The notes: generated by a model from the letters alone, not told the origin. A DNA stretch of 64,000 nt from Clostridium sp. NkU-1 (GCA_001312405.1 BBDR01000020.1:1-64000), one strand, 5' to 3'; positions 51,548 through 62,374 are shown, counted from the stretch's first letter. Translations and numbers: made by a program.

Positions 51548-51674
51548 AATTATTACTTTGCCAATCTCATCTGCTTCATCGGTTTAAAGTTCAACTATAA
51601 AATTTCCACCCTCAGCAAATTTTTCTGTGCCCTGCCCTGCAAGATCGGCTATAAGGTACATTTTACTTTACGTA

Positions 51675-51724
51675 AATAAAAAGCCGTTAAAACCTTTATT
51701 TTAAGGCTTTTAACGGCTTTTTAC
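51675..51724. repeat. Repeated terminator-type hairpin, copy 2
   Basis: AAAAAGCCGTTAAAA...TTTTAACGGCTTTTT around CCTTTATTTTAAGG, a close copy of 44944-44993. It may end the micro-ORF transcript and lies next to the tRNA fragment. Confidence 0.75.
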
Positions 51725-51730
51725 ATTGAG

Positions 51731-51755
51731 TGGAGCAGACGGGAGTTGAACCCGT
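51731..51755 (-). other. tRNA 3' fragment, likely prophage attachment site core
   Basis: The minus strand reads a T-arm (ACGGG-TTCAACT-CCCGT) followed by CTGCTCC and discriminator A: exactly the 3' end of a tRNA. No 5' half is present. Phage-like genes begin just to the right, so this is probably the duplicated att core left by integration into a tRNA gene, with the whole tRNA at the other end, outside the window. Confidence 0.7.
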
Positions 51756-51779
51756 AATAATAAGATAACGAGAACATCA

Positions 51780-51828
51780 ATAAACACCAGGATTCCTTAT
51801 AGATACGAGGTTTCCCGGTGTTTTTGAT
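51780..51828. terminator. Terminator-like hairpin at the prophage edge
   Basis: AAACACC...GGTGTTT arms with an imperfect inner stem, TTTTTGATTTT following on the plus strand. Confidence 0.55.
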
Positions 51829-51905
51829 TTTCTCATAGCATGGTCATTTTTCGGCTCATGTTGCATCTTTTCGAAACTATGCAACACGAAAATGCAACAC
51901 GAATT

Positions 51906-52751
51906 TTACCCCGCAAGTCTTGGATACTCCAGCGCCCCATCTTGATTCGGTGTGAGCGTCACTGGTTCCACAATCATTTTACCCTCGCTGTCCAGGCAGT
52001 AAACCTTTCCGGATTCAGCAATCAGAGTACCTTTGAGCATGACGCCATCTGCATTAAGATAATACCATTCGCCCTTGTACTTGTACCATTTATTTGTGAT
52101 CATGATTCCGGCGCCATCAAACCAATACCACAAGTTCTTCTCTTTATCATGATGCCAGTCATTTCGGATCGGCAGGCCGGTATCTCCATTATAGAACCTC
52201 CAGCCGCCATCTTCCTGTTTCCACCCTGATTTCTTCTCTTGTGCTGCAAGGGCTGCCTTGAAGCCGTCCCAGGTATGCTGGGTATGGTTCCATACATAAG
52301 GATTTGGGCAAATTTTCCCCGTTACATCATGATGGCGGATCACCCGGTCCGCAGGTATGTTATATTTCTCCATCAATTCCTTGGTAAGCTCAATAGCCGC
52401 CTGAACCGTAGCCTCCTCAAAGTACCAGTCCCGGTTTGTGTCTGCCAGATTTCCGCTGCTATTTCTTACACACATTTCAATACCAATACTGTTCTGATTC
52501 CTGCATTCTGGGTGAATGTATGCTTTTGCTCCACAATGCCAGGCTATATTTCGATCCTCTACTGACTGCCAGACTTCTCCGCTGAATCCAACGTAATAAT
52601 GGGCGCTGGCACCAATATACCGGGAAGCGTAGTATTTACAGTTTGCCTCTGCTCCTCCCAAAGCTCCAACATAATGGATCACGATGTACTTGATACGGTC
52701 TGCAGTACCAGTATTATAATTATAAGGTGTAAGTAATTTCTTGATCTGCAT
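51906..52751 (-). CDS. Phage endolysin: N-acetylmuramoyl-L-alanine amidase with cell-wall-binding repeats
   Basis: Intact, 281 aa. The start is ATG 52751 (MQIKKLLTPYNYNTG) behind GGAGG. Amidase_2 domain: zinc His in YIVIHYVGA and HHDVTGKICPNP, with IAWHCGAKAY. From about residue 175 there are choline-binding-like repeats (GWRFYNGDTGLPIRNDW, LWYWFDGAGIMITNKW, EWYYLNADGVMLKGT). It cleaves the MurNAc-L-Ala bond and lyses the host at the end of infection. The holin lies just upstream. Confidence 0.93.
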   Translation of the reverse strand: MQIKKLLTPYNYNTGTADRIKYIVIHYVGALGGAEANCKYYASRYIGASAHYYVGFSGEVWQSVEDRNIAWHCGAKAYIHPECRNQNSIGIEMCVRNSSGNLADTNRDWYFEEATVQAAIELTKELMEKYNIPADRVIRHHDVTGKICPNPYVWNHTQHTWDGFKAALAAQEKKSGWKQEDGGWRFYNGDTGLPIRNDWHHDKEKNLWYWFDGAGIMITNKWYKYKGEWYYLNADGVMLKGTLIAESGKVYCLDSEGKMIVEPVTLTPNQDGALEYPRLAG

Positions 52752-52773
52752 ATTGATCCTCCAATCCATAAGA

Positions 52774-52800
52774 AAAGGCCCAGGATCTCCCGGGCCTAAA
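52774..52800 (-). terminator. Hairpin between holin and endolysin
   Basis: AGGCCC...GGGCCT 6-bp GC stem with an 8-10 nt loop. On the minus strand TTTTCTTATGG follows. Confidence 0.6.
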
Positions 52801-52819
52801 AGTGCGACTGTCGCAACAA

Positions 52820-53245
52820 TTATTCAGTTACTTCCGCTTTCTTTTTTAGTACATCAATAGCTTTAATCAGAACTGCAGGAAGCGGCAGACCCATAAGCCC
52901 GGCATTCTCCACAATGGAAATCAGCTCGTTTGCCATGAAGCCGATAATCACCATGTCCCGTATGTAATTGGTCCCGATAGCCAGATCCAGGCGGTAGGCG
53001 ATCAAAACAAATAAGAGAGTCATGCACTTGCGGCACAACCCCTTAAAGCCGGCTTTTGATTCCAAGGCTCCGGTTTCAGTTTTGGTGCTCCTCTTGAAGA
53101 TTCCGGCCACTGCCAGTCCGGAAAAGAAATCAATGACCATAAAAAGGACCAGGGTACCGATCCCAGTATCCCAGCCCCCAAATAATGATGCTATAAAGCT
53201 GCCTACAACTCCTGCCACTGTGCATAATATATTTTTCACTCTCAT
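52820..53245 (-). CDS. Phage holin (TcdE/toxin-secretion type)
   Basis: Intact, about 141 aa. ATG 53245 (MRVKNILCTVAGVVGSFIAS). Three hydrophobic segments: residues 5-20, 28-48 (GIGTLVLFMVIDFFSGLAVAG) and about 74-92 (CMTLLFVLIAYRLDLAIG). The KSxxGxKGLxRK loop (ESKAGFKGLCRK) is typical of the Firmicute phage holin family related to TcdE. It makes the membrane pore that releases endolysin. Directly upstream of the amidase. Confidence 0.9.
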   Translation of the reverse strand: MRVKNILCTVAGVVGSFIASLFGGWDTGIGTLVLFMVIDFFSGLAVAGIFKRSTKTETGALESKAGFKGLCRKCMTLLFVLIAYRLDLAIGTNYIRDMVIIGFMANELISIVENAGLMGLPLPAVLIKAIDVLKKKAEVTE

Positions 53246-53250
53246 TTTCC

Positions 53251-53388
53251 TCACTCTTTCTCATATTCTTTCCCGGTGATATCCCGGAACTCGTCCCCTG
53301 TGATCCAACGGCCTACGGCATTCCATACCATCCCAACGGACCATAGACTTGCTTCGTAAAATCCTTTTACCAATTCAAACTTACTCAT
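53251..53388 (-). CDS. XkdX-family phage protein (45 aa)
   Basis: ATG 53388 (MSKFELVKGFYEASLWSVGM) after GGAGG. The family pattern is visible: a Tyr/Trp-rich start, VGRWIT, then GDEFRDITGKEY near the C-terminus. These tiny proteins sit between tail-fibre and holin genes in many Firmicute prophages; function unknown. Its start overlaps the upstream gene's stop by 8 nt. Confidence 0.85.
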   Translation of the reverse strand: MSKFELVKGFYEASLWSVGMVWNAVGRWITGDEFRDITGKEYEKE

Positions 53389-53785
53389 GGCCTACCTCCA
53401 TTTCAATGCCGGACATCATAGACAAATATGCTACCTTAGCGTTTAGTTCCTGCACCTGCTTCTGGGATTCTTCATATTGCTTTTGGATCATCGTAAGGGT
53501 ATTGTTATCTATAAAAGGATATAAAGCATATCCAATAAAGATTTTATTCCCATCATCATCAAGTTTATATAGCAGTTCTCCGGTTTTCTCATCTCTTGCA
53601 TTGCTACCATCTTCGTTAAACAGAAATTCGAATTGCGGTTCATATTTATAACCACTTATAGCAGCGTTACAAAGACTTCCAAACATTTCAGCCTTTGTTT
53701 GATTAACATCAAAAACCTTAGCAAAATTTATCGGTTCATTATCCAACGCAATAATTTCATAATTTTCATTTACATAAATTTTCAT
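53381..53785 (-). CDS. Phage tail-region protein with C-terminal coiled coil (134 aa)
   Basis: ATG 53785 (MKIYVNENYEIIALDNEPIN) follows AAAGGAG. The N-terminal half is beta-rich; the C-terminal 35 residues (MIQKQYEESQKQVQELNAKVAYL) form a coiled coil. It lies between the fibre gene and XkdX and is probably a tail-fibre accessory or chaperone. No enzyme motif. Confidence 0.7.
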   Translation of the reverse strand: MKIYVNENYEIIALDNEPINFAKVFDVNQTKAEMFGSLCNAAISGYKYEPQFEFLFNEDGSNARDEKTGELLYKLDDDGNKIFIGYALYPFIDNNTLTMIQKQYEESQKQVQELNAKVAYLSMMSGIEMEVGHE

Positions 53786-53814
53786 GTAATCTCCTTTCAA
53801 CATGATTTTTCATG

Positions 53815-54737
53815 TTAACTAAACCAAATACGATAAATTGCTCCAAGGAAGTCCTTTATCAACAGAACTAATCGACCATACATCTGAGCCCCTGCAACCG
53901 GAATAGATACCGTATAAGTTCCTGTTGAAGATATACCAACTCTTCCTCCTGGGTAACTACCAGCAAATGAATAAATATTAATATTTGAATTTGACGTAAT
54001 GTTACCGCTTACATAGATTTCAAAATTTATATAATTAAAACCAACCGCATTAACTGTAGCTGCTATATGCCTATTACCACTAGAAACAGTTTTTAAAGTT
54101 ATTTGCCCTGCATCAAAAGTTAATCCAAGTGTATTATCATTATCCCATCCCGCAATATTATTACCTCTTAGGTAGAGGTCAGTTGCAGTCGGTACATACC
54201 CATCAAATGTGCCAACAACGCCTCCGATATTCACACCTTTTTTAATATTCCATGCTGATATTCTGGAATATTCGCCTGAATCCAGTTGACACCATTTAAG
54301 TAATGCCCATTCCTGACCCCTAAATTAACAGTTCCTGCCCAATTACTCATGCTAGTTGCCCATGCCCGATCAGTGCCAGAAACGTCCGCTCCTTGCATGG
54401 GTATGCTACCTTGAACTCCACATACATTTACATCACCTCGCATTTTCCAAGGCTCGATGCCAAGAGTTGCCGCAACCTCTGAGCGGGTCATATATACCCA
54501 TGGATTATTTGTAGGACTTTCATAGTAGTATCCAGGCCCAATATAATAATATAGTCCTTGTGTGTTTAATCCCGAACCCATACCATGATATCCAGTACCT
54601 CTATTCGGCATAGTTCCCGTTAAAGGCTCACCCTCTTTATCCACAATCACCTTGTCGGCCAGTACATCGGAAGCCCTGGCTGTTACGACATCCAGATCAG
54701 CACCGCCACCGCCTCCTGGCATCCATATCTTGCCCAT
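53815..54737 (-). CDS. Phage tail fibre/collar-like protein (frameshifted)
   Basis: About 307 aa. ATG 54737 (MGKIWMPGGGGGADLDVVTA). The N-terminus GADLDVVTARASDVLADKVI with GEPLTGTMPNRG is typical of repeats at the head of Firmicute phage tail-fibre proteins. The middle has NCGVQGSIP-type (NVCGVQGSIPMQG) turns. A lost A near 54238 makes a false stop; repair gives ILKKGVNIGGVVGTFDGYV, then a C-terminal beta-rich domain, probably receptor-binding. Confidence 0.75.
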
Positions 54738-54740
54738 GCC

Positions 54741-55190
54741 TTACACTCCTTTCAAGCCGATTTTAATATCTGTAGCCGGCTTTTTGTAGACTTTAAATGT
54801 AGCTGCCCCATCCCCCAATGAGGCCGTACCACTTGTCACAATACTATAGGCTTTGATATACGCCTTTTGAGCGGCTTCTGTGGCTCCATCTGCCAAGACG
54901 CTTACTACTATTGCTTCTGAGTCTTCTGTAGCTCCAGGAACAGCTACCGTTTGCGTGTAGGGGGTAGTGCTACCGGCCCAGCCTGTGACGGTCAAGGTTA
55001 CCTCTGTCACATGGTTGATCTGATTGATTGCTTTGTTGGTTGCATTTATATCATTAGCCCCAAACCGATCTCCTTTTTGGGTGTAGGTCGTCTCATCCGG
55101 CAGACTGTACGTCCCGTCTTCATTCGGGATTAAGCGGTACCGGCGCTGGCCATCATACATGGCATCTTTATAATCTGTCTTTAACCCCAT
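54741..55190 (-). CDS. Phage baseplate/tail protein (149 aa)
   Basis: Intact. ATG 55190 (MGLKTDYKDAMYDGQRRYRL). The N-terminal part (TYSLPDETTYTQKGDRFGAN then INATNKAIN) resembles the linker found ahead of tail-fibre domains; the C-terminal part is a beta-domain (EVTLTVTGWAGSTTPYTQTV). Between fibre and baseplate genes. Structural role inferred from context. Confidence 0.7.
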   Translation of the reverse strand: MGLKTDYKDAMYDGQRRYRLIPNEDGTYSLPDETTYTQKGDRFGANDINATNKAINQINHVTEVTLTVTGWAGSTTPYTQTVAVPGATEDSEAIVVSVLADGATEAAQKAYIKAYSIVTSGTASLGDGAATFKVYKKPATDIKIGLKGV

Positions 55191-55589
55191 CTAAAAAGCA
55201 CCTCCATTCAATGTAAAAGATAATGTTTTTCTACTATTGTACCGGCTTTGGATATTACTGTAGATCAGCCTGCAGGCCTCCTCAATTCGATTCAACTCCC
55301 GCCAGTCAATAAATGGCTGATTATCATAAAAAGTCTGACAGGATCCTGTTTTAAAGGGGTGGGTCCCCGAGCGGATATTTTCCACGTTAGACTCAAACCG
55401 GTTGATCTCATCTGCATAGAAACCGTAATCCTGATAGGTCTTATCCGCCCCCATTTCTTCATATACAAAATCCGGCCAGAGGAGCAGCGCCTGCGACCGG
55501 ATTTCATTTAAGTTTCCCTTTATGCGGTTGTAGTCTTCTATATTAAAGAAATCAGTTTCTTTCCAATTAGTTTTTGGTTGTTGCCACAT
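55191..55589 (-). CDS. Phage tail-region protein (132 aa)
   Basis: Intact. MWQQPKTNWKETDFFNIEDY, FYADEINRFESNVENI, and NQPFIDWRELNRIEEACRLI. It is Trp/Tyr-rich and helical. This protein type is common between tail-tip and fibre genes in Firmicute prophages. It overlaps the upstream gene by 23 nt. Probably a baseplate component. Confidence 0.7.
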   Translation of the reverse strand: MWQQPKTNWKETDFFNIEDYNRIKGNLNEIRSQALLLWPDFVYEEMGADKTYQDYGFYADEINRFESNVENIRSGTHPFKTGSCQTFYDNQPFIDWRELNRIEEACRLIYSNIQSRYNSRKTLSFTLNGGAF

Positions 55590-55983
55590 TGCTCATGTCC
55601 CTCCTTGCCTTGATTGTCCCTGACAGGGCGCCATTGAATTTCAAAGTATGTTCGTACACCCGGAGGAGCAGATCCGGGACATACTTATTTTCCAGGAATG
55701 CAATATCATTTGCATCGATCCTGGGCTCCCCACGGTACTGCAGATCATACTCCCTATCCGATTTCATATAATCACCGATCCAGTCGGCCAGATCTACGGC
55801 GTGGACCATATCGGATACCAGGGGATTCTCCCATGTCTCCAGGCTCCCCGTTGAATTTAACTGCCGGCTTACTCTGGTTTGGCTTGTGATGTATTCCCGG
55901 CCGGATATAGAAACTTCAACAGCCCCGGTAGCCCCTACAATCTCCACTATAGCAAAGTAGTTACTGCTTTCCACTATAGCCAC
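55567..55983 (-). CDS. Phage tail/baseplate protein (138 aa)
   Basis: Intact. MAIVESSNYFAIVEIVGATG, then RVSRQLNSTGSLETWENPLV and a C-terminal KARRDMSNVATTKN. WENPLVSDMVHAVDLADWIGDY suits proteins linked to the end of the tail-tip protein (a carbohydrate- or fibre-docking module). It overlaps the tail-tip gene by 10 nt. Enzyme function not evident. Confidence 0.65.
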   Translation of the reverse strand: MAIVESSNYFAIVEIVGATGAVEVSISGREYITSQTRVSRQLNSTGSLETWENPLVSDMVHAVDLADWIGDYMKSDREYDLQYRGEPRIDANDIAFLENKYVPDLLLRVYEHTLKFNGALSGTIKARRDMSNVATTKN

Positions 55984-57807
55984 CTCTTGCCCTTCCTGTG
56001 CTCTGTCAAAGTGCAGGACAAGTTATATACAGGGTTGCTAAAATAAAAGGTATATCGGCTATCCGAGGCTGTAACGGCAATTGTTTCTTTTGCCAGTTCC
56101 TTCACCTCGTCTGTTTGATTGTAAAGCGTCCGGATCACCTGCAGCTCTCTTACCTTTGTAAGCTGCGTCCCCTTGGGCGTTCTGGTCAGTTCATGGCCAT
56201 ACTCAAAGATATAATCCGTGCTATCTCCAAAGGTTATATTGTTAAGTACTACCCGGTTATTGGGACGGCCCTTGATGAACTCCAGAACCAGCCTGTCAAA
56301 CTCTTCAAATTCATGGCTGATAACTGTTGTTGCGGTTAGGCCGGTTACTATGTAGTCCTCCACCAGCGAGTCGTCCCGGTAAGCATGGAAAACCATCTCA
56401 GCAGGGTTATTTTCCCCGAACTCTAACGTTAGGCCAAAACATTTGAAAGAGGCTTCCAGGGTAACTTCAACCGATGGATTTATAGCAAAGGCCCCATCAT
56501 TTCCTGCCACCGCCTCCGATATGTACCCGGTATTCAAATATGCTGCTCCCTCTGACTTCCGGGGAAGAAAATACCGTGTAGGCTCCACATCTGTATAGCT
56601 TTGTGTGGTCAAAGCATAAGCCTTTTTAACCGTCTTATCCAGGACAGCTCCAACGTTGCTAAAATAAGTCTCATTGCTGGATCCGGCTTCCATATCCGGA
56701 ATAAAGCTGGATTTTAAAAAGATGTTCCTTCCCGGTCCTGGTAAAGTATGCACCGGCCAGCATTGGCAATCAGCTGCAGGGCTTCCTTGTGTGAGACAAC
56801 CGGCATCGGATTTACAACCTTAACAGATTTTAAATAAGGATCAATCCAGTAAGTCCGGAAGTCCACTCCGGCATCAGAAAACACATCAACCGTCAGATCG
56901 TACAGACTTATCCCCTCGGGCCGGTACAGCCCCTTATAATAGGTTCCGTCCATACCGTCAAACCGGTCTGTTGCTGAAAATTCCATTTGTTCATCATCAG
57001 CTGACCATTCCTTTAATTGCACCGTTGCACCAGGAAGCCACTCCACGGATCCGTCATCAAGCTCCTGACCATACAAGACGGTTATGTCCTGACCAATCTC
57101 CAGGAAGTTCACGGAACTTTCCGCGTTCTCAATATCAAAGGCCCGGTTCTTATTATTAACAGTCAGACTAAAATCAATGGCGGGCAGCTCCTCCATAATC
57201 GGGCTAATGTGCTCCCTTTTAGTGCAGATAGTATCTTTCGGCTATCAAAGTAAATACCGATCCCCATAGTTATCATGTGGATTCGGAACCGGCTCTGACC
57301 GTTTACCATGGCTGATGGAGTAAAGCGCAAGAAAGTGGCGCCGTTAAAGATCTCCTCCGTGACAAAATGTCCGCCAGCATTTCCAGTGATCTCCATGGTA
57401 TTGTTATCAGATTCTATGACAAAATCCACCGGATAAGCCTTTCCAAACTCTATGGTAAGCCCCTTTATATCGTACTGAACCGGAAAACGGATCTCTATCG
57501 GTCCCAATAACTGCTCAGATACGATCCCCTGGTTAAGAACCACATCCGCCCTCTCTCTTGGAAGAAAATACATGCTGCCGTCCACAGCTGTATAGTCTTG
57601 ATCGCAGGTAGCATAAAGTTCCTTGACCTCATAATTATCTAGGGGCATTTTAAAGCTGGAAAAATAGGTGTAATTCTCTTTGTCTGGGACATAGGCGCTG
57701 GCCTGGGCCTGCTGATTGATAAGACCGATGGTTACACGAATATGTGACAATGGATCCCTGAACTCACGGCGCATCAGGTCTTTGTATTGCTGACTTGCTG
57801 ACTGCAT
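55974..57807 (-). CDS. Phage tail-tip (minor structural) protein with internal duplication (frameshifted)
   Basis: About 610 aa. ATG 57807 overlaps the upstream stop (TAATG). Indels near 57180 and 56725 (repair gives RLSPIMEELPAI and YQDREGNIFLKSSF) join three raw frames. Two copies of a beta-rich module are clear: residues about 37-205 and 350-525 share YFLPR, a NxGxxSE turn, GLTxEFGxxxP and a final LxF/LVLEF strand. Between them lies a segment with NPMPVVSHKEALQLIANAGR, typical of tail-associated proteins. It probably sits at the tail tip and contacts the cell wall. Confidence 0.75.
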
Positions 57808-58184
57808 TACTCTATCACCCCACAATCGACGATATTTACTTTACAATCCATATACTTTGTGGGAAGCCCGTCTTTATCAAATTCGATAGGCGTAGCTGTC
57901 CGATTTCCCGGATACATACGGATTGTCATCATTTGGTTATGTACCATATCTGGGATCCGGGCCGTTACCACAAACTTATCAAACTCCTGCAGCATAGCTG
58001 CCCAAGTAGCAGCGTCCAGAAACTTCCACTGTAGATTTTCGAACTTATACTGATCCCTACCTACTCTCTGGCCTATAAATTCACCCTTGGCGTTTTTTCC
58101 ATCACTCACATTTGTTGCCACCACCAGGTTCCCCCCAATGTCGGGAGACGGAAACTCCCGGCCATTGATTGTTATTACTGCCAT
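57807..58184 (-). CDS. Phage distal-tail-region protein (125 aa)
   Basis: Intact. ATG 58184 (MAVITINGREFPSPDIGGNL) after AGGCGG. It reads as a single beta-domain (MTIRMYPGNRTATPIEFDKD) and lies between tape measure and tail-tip genes, the position of distal tail (Dit) or tail-completion proteins. It is shorter than classical Dit, so the assignment is by position. Confidence 0.7.
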   Translation of the reverse strand: MAVITINGREFPSPDIGGNLVVATNVSDGKNAKGEFIGQRVGRDQYKFENLQWKFLDAATWAAMLQEFDKFVVTARIPDMVHNQMMTIRMYPGNRTATPIEFDKDGLPTKYMDCKVNIVDCGVIE

Positions 58185-58198
58185 AGCGTACCGCCTCC

Positions 58199-61100
58199 TT
58201 ATGCCTTTTTAAGTGTATAGCCACTTCTCTTATCCAGATCGGCCAATTTCTTTTTGATCTCACGAATATCAATATTTACTGTCAAATCCATGGCCTCAAT
58301 CAGATCTACTATCTTCTGGAGAAGATCTACCATGAGGGACAGGTAATGATCTGACATGTTGTCAGTTGGCGCGGACATTGCTTGACTTGCCATAGCCTGG
58401 ACCAGCTCAGCCGTTTCGGTACTTCGTCCAGAGGTGCCGACCAGGGATAGCTGTGGTGTTGAATTATTGGCGATGGAACTCATGCTTGCAGCCAGTGGTG
58501 CAATTGCCGACCTCATACCATACTGCACCGCCCTGGTGATGCCTTCCGTGATCTGCATGTTATTGGCAACCGCAGCCTTGCCTCCCCAATTTCCTACCAT
58601 CTCAGGATTGCCGTTTTCATTTGCTACGAACAGGCTACCGGATTTGGGGAAACCACCGGTTGCATGACCTTTTACATCTCCCGGACCACCACTTACATAC
58701 CCCTTACTGTTTCCTGGACCGGAGGATCCTTTTTTATCTTTTTTTCCTTCTTTTTCTTCAGCATCATCCTTGGTTTTATTAAATAGATTCTTTGCCCCAT
58801 CAATGACCGAATTGAACGTCTTTCCCACTTCAGCCGCGATCCCACTCAGCCAGCCGGTAATGCTTCTCCAGATTTCCTGCATACCTTCCCAGAATTTATT
58901 CATTACCGCTTTGCCGATTTCCAGCATTTCATCCAGTTTGAATACGTCCTTAATCTTCTGCCAGATTTCCCCGAACCAGTCCTTTATGGCAGTCCATTTT
59001 TCTTCAATGGTGGCCTTTACGCTATCCCAAATTTCGGACAGCTTATCCCTGATTGCAGAGAAGCTTTCATCCGCCTTATTCTTAATGTTATCCCATAGAT
59101 CGGAGACAAAAGTTTTTATACCATCCCAGATGGATTCCCAGGTGGCCTTTATTGCATCAAGGACCGTACTTATCACAATTTTTATAGTATCCATCAGAGT
59201 CTCAGCCAGCGTTTTCATTGCGTTCCAGACGCCGGAGAAAAACTCTTTAATTCCATTCCAGGCTTTTTCCCAGTCCCCTGTGAAAATTCCAACAATGAAA
59301 TCAATTAACCCTTTAAGGGCATCAATAACGTAAGACAAAGTTTCCTTGATCCCCGACCACCATACACCAAACGCAGCGATCAACCCGTCCAATGCATTTT
59401 TTATCACTGGTAACATCGTATCCGTGAACCAGGATGTAAATGGCTTTAGGCAGGTATCCCACAAGGCGGAAACCAAGTGGATAATCCCATTCACAAGTCC
59501 CGAAAATAAGTCTATTAATAGTCCTACAAGTGTGCTGATAACGCTTGTCACGGTATTCCACATCTCTGTAAATCCACCTAGGAAACCTTGAACCAGAAAT
59601 CCACCTATTTCAGCAAATACTGTAGAGGGTGAATGAATACCAAAAATTCCCTTTACCACATCAATGATACCAGAGAAGATCTCTTTAATTTTCCCCCATG
59701 CCCAATCAGCAAAGGAAGAAATGCCATTGACTAAACCTTCCATTAGCATCTGACCAATGGTCCCCCAGTCAGTGCCGTTTGCGATTTCCTTAAATATGTT
59801 ACTCAGACCCTTAAATACATCTGTAATGCCTTTGATAATGTCCACGATGGTTCCGCCGGTCCAAGAGGCCAGTGGTTTTAACAGGTTATTCCAAAGCCAT
59901 TCTCCCAAAGGCATCAACACATCCAAAATACTGTTTAGGAAATCAAGGGCTCCAGCGATTGCATCAAAAGCGGCAGGGATTGCCTGCTCAAGCGCCCACT
60001 TTCCAAGCGGCTCCAGTATATTTTTAAATAGCCATTCCAGTCCTGAACCTAATTTATCGCCTAGGGGCTTTACAGCAGCGGTAATGTGCTCAAACGCTTT
60101 GATAAGAGGGGTGAAATCAAGATTCCTACTCCATTCCGATAGAGACTGGGTAATTCTATCAATCGAACCAAGTAACCCGTCTAGCAGATCCATTAAGTTC
60201 TGAATCACTGCGGTTCCGGTTCCATCAAGTTCCCACGCTGTCCGAAAATTATCCCGAATATTAGTAATCGTGTCATTAATATTCGTAAATATCTCGAGGA
60301 TATGGGCAATCACGGATTCCCCGGTTCCATTATTCCAAACGGTGCGGAACGATTCCCCTATCGCAAGGATCAGAGCCAGCCAGGAGTTTAACCGGTCAAA
60401 AATACTTTGTAATAGAGCGTCCCCTCTTCCGTTTTCGTCCCAAGCGTTTTTAAATGCACCAGCTAAGTCTCCAACAATATTAAGAATCAGCGATACAAGA
60501 CGCAAGATGTTACCACAAAACTGCTCGCCGGTTCCGTTCGTCCATACTTCAAGAAAACTGGATCCAATAGACTTAGCCAAACCAATGATATTTGTAAAGG
60601 CATAATTAGCAGCGTCAATTACATTCTTACCCTCTTGATCCCAGGAATCCTTTAAGGGTTTGAATAACTGATTTAGAACGCTTTTTACTTTTTCTGCAAC
60701 AGAGCCAATCGCATCCATCTGACTTGTATCAATATCAGGAGTGGTTATTTCTGGTGCCCCTGCTCCGCCACCGCCACCATCGTCAGCGCTGCTATCATCT
60801 TTCAGAATGTTAAATTCATCAATCCCTGTACTTACGCCCTGTGCGTCCTTTGCTGCTTTCTTCGCACTGTTTCCATAAGCCCCCATAGCTGATTTTGCCG
60901 CCACAAGGCTCTTTGTGGCCGCTACGCTCCCTGCTAGTGTCCTACCGAACAATAGGCTTACAAATGCTGCTACATAGCCAGTTACACGTGCCAGCGCAGC
61001 CATGAGCGTATTTAAGGCCGGCATGATTGCCTGCAGAATAGGGGTAAATGCTACGTTCAGATTTGATCGAATCTGTTTCAGAGAGTTGTTAAATTGATCA

Positions 61101-62340
61101 TTGGCCTTCATGGAATCCATCAAATGTTTACCCATGGAACGGATTGCACTTACTATCATAGGTATAATCAGCCGATAGATCATCAACGTCTTTAGCATCT
61201 TCTGCATTCCGCTTTGTGCACTGGAAGCATCGTTACCACTCTTTTTCAAAGTCCTCCCGAAAAGAGTAATATGCCCCGCAGCTTTCAGCAGCTTCATGCC
61301 ACCATTACCCGCGGTTCGGAATAGATTGCCAAGAGTGCTTGTTAATTTTCTTGCCACTCCAGTAATCCCGCCCCCAAGGATTTTAAACAGGTCCGTAAAG
61401 CCTCTTTTCAAGAAATTAATCCCATTTAATGCTTTTCCAGTTCCGATCAGGGCAAACATCTGATTGATTTGGTTTACAGATGCAGCGGTTTGTGCTTTTG
61501 CATTATTAATACCGCTGGACATATTCTGCAAACCGCTTACTTTAGGGGCTATGTTTACCTGTGGTACTTTCACATTGTATCCCTGGAAGTTCCTTACCTG
61601 CTGGCTTTTAGCAGCCTTGGTAGCCGCAGCCGCAGTGGCCTTAGCCGCCTCAGCTGCTTTAGTTGCCATTTCATCGATTTTCCCGTTTATCGAATCCCAC
61701 TGTACGCCCAGATTCTCAACTTTCCCCTGCAGATTAATGATACTTCCTTCTGTTTTGACAATCTGCTCTTGGATTTTTAATTTTTTTTAGATTCATTAAA
61801 GGTGCGTTCATGTGATTCCTTTAAGCCTGCAAGCTTCTCCTCCAGAACATCGATCTGCTTACCTAAATTATTGATAACCGCTTCTGTCTGGTCTGCCTGT
61901 TTTTGAAGAATCTCAGTAGTGGCATCTACCTTGATTGTAGGCATTTTTATAGGCGGCCCTCTTGGCTTTGCAGGGCTGACATTCTTACCAGATAAAGCTG
62001 CGTTGTCTGCGGCACCGGGGGCAGCATTAACGTCAGTAAACCGGGAAAGCGCCTTTTCAATAGCAGCGCCTAAACGTTCACCTAAATTATCAATCTCGGC
62101 CCCGGCTTTCCCAAAACACTTATCCAATGCTGCATTAATTGTGCTGGCAACGTTCTGCATCGTTCCCTTTACCTGATTGTCCATGTCCTGAAACATTTTT
62201 TTCAGTATTAATGCCTACCGTCGCTTTTTCAAGACTTCCCTTCAGTCCAGTGCCAATCTTCTGGCGGCGTCTGATATTTGCCTCCCAATATCGGACTGCA
62301 CCTCTAAATCTAGCCCGATTCTTCCCACGCTATCGCTCAT
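58199..62340 (-). CDS. Phage tail tape measure protein (frameshifted)
   Basis: About 1380 aa. ATG 62340 ([20 protein letters not shown]) follows AGGTGAG. Indels near 62262, 62205 and an A8 run near 61782 split the N-terminal 180 residues from the long open frame. The sequence has coiled coil ([20 protein letters not shown]), hydrophobic membrane-like segments near the middle, repeated Trp-containing helical units ([17 protein letters not shown]) and a Gly/Lys-rich stretch. The tape measure sets tail length; gene length predicts a tail of roughly 200 nm by the usual length rule. Largest gene in the window. Confidence 0.9.
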
Positions 62341-62374
62341 CATCTCACCTGCCTTTCATAGAAATACGGGCATT

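Noticed and set aside
51834..51902. Integration core from repeated TGCAACACGAA
   Set aside because: Two tandem copies of a short motif and an inverted partner are present, but the tRNA 3' fragment at 51731-51755 is a much better att candidate.
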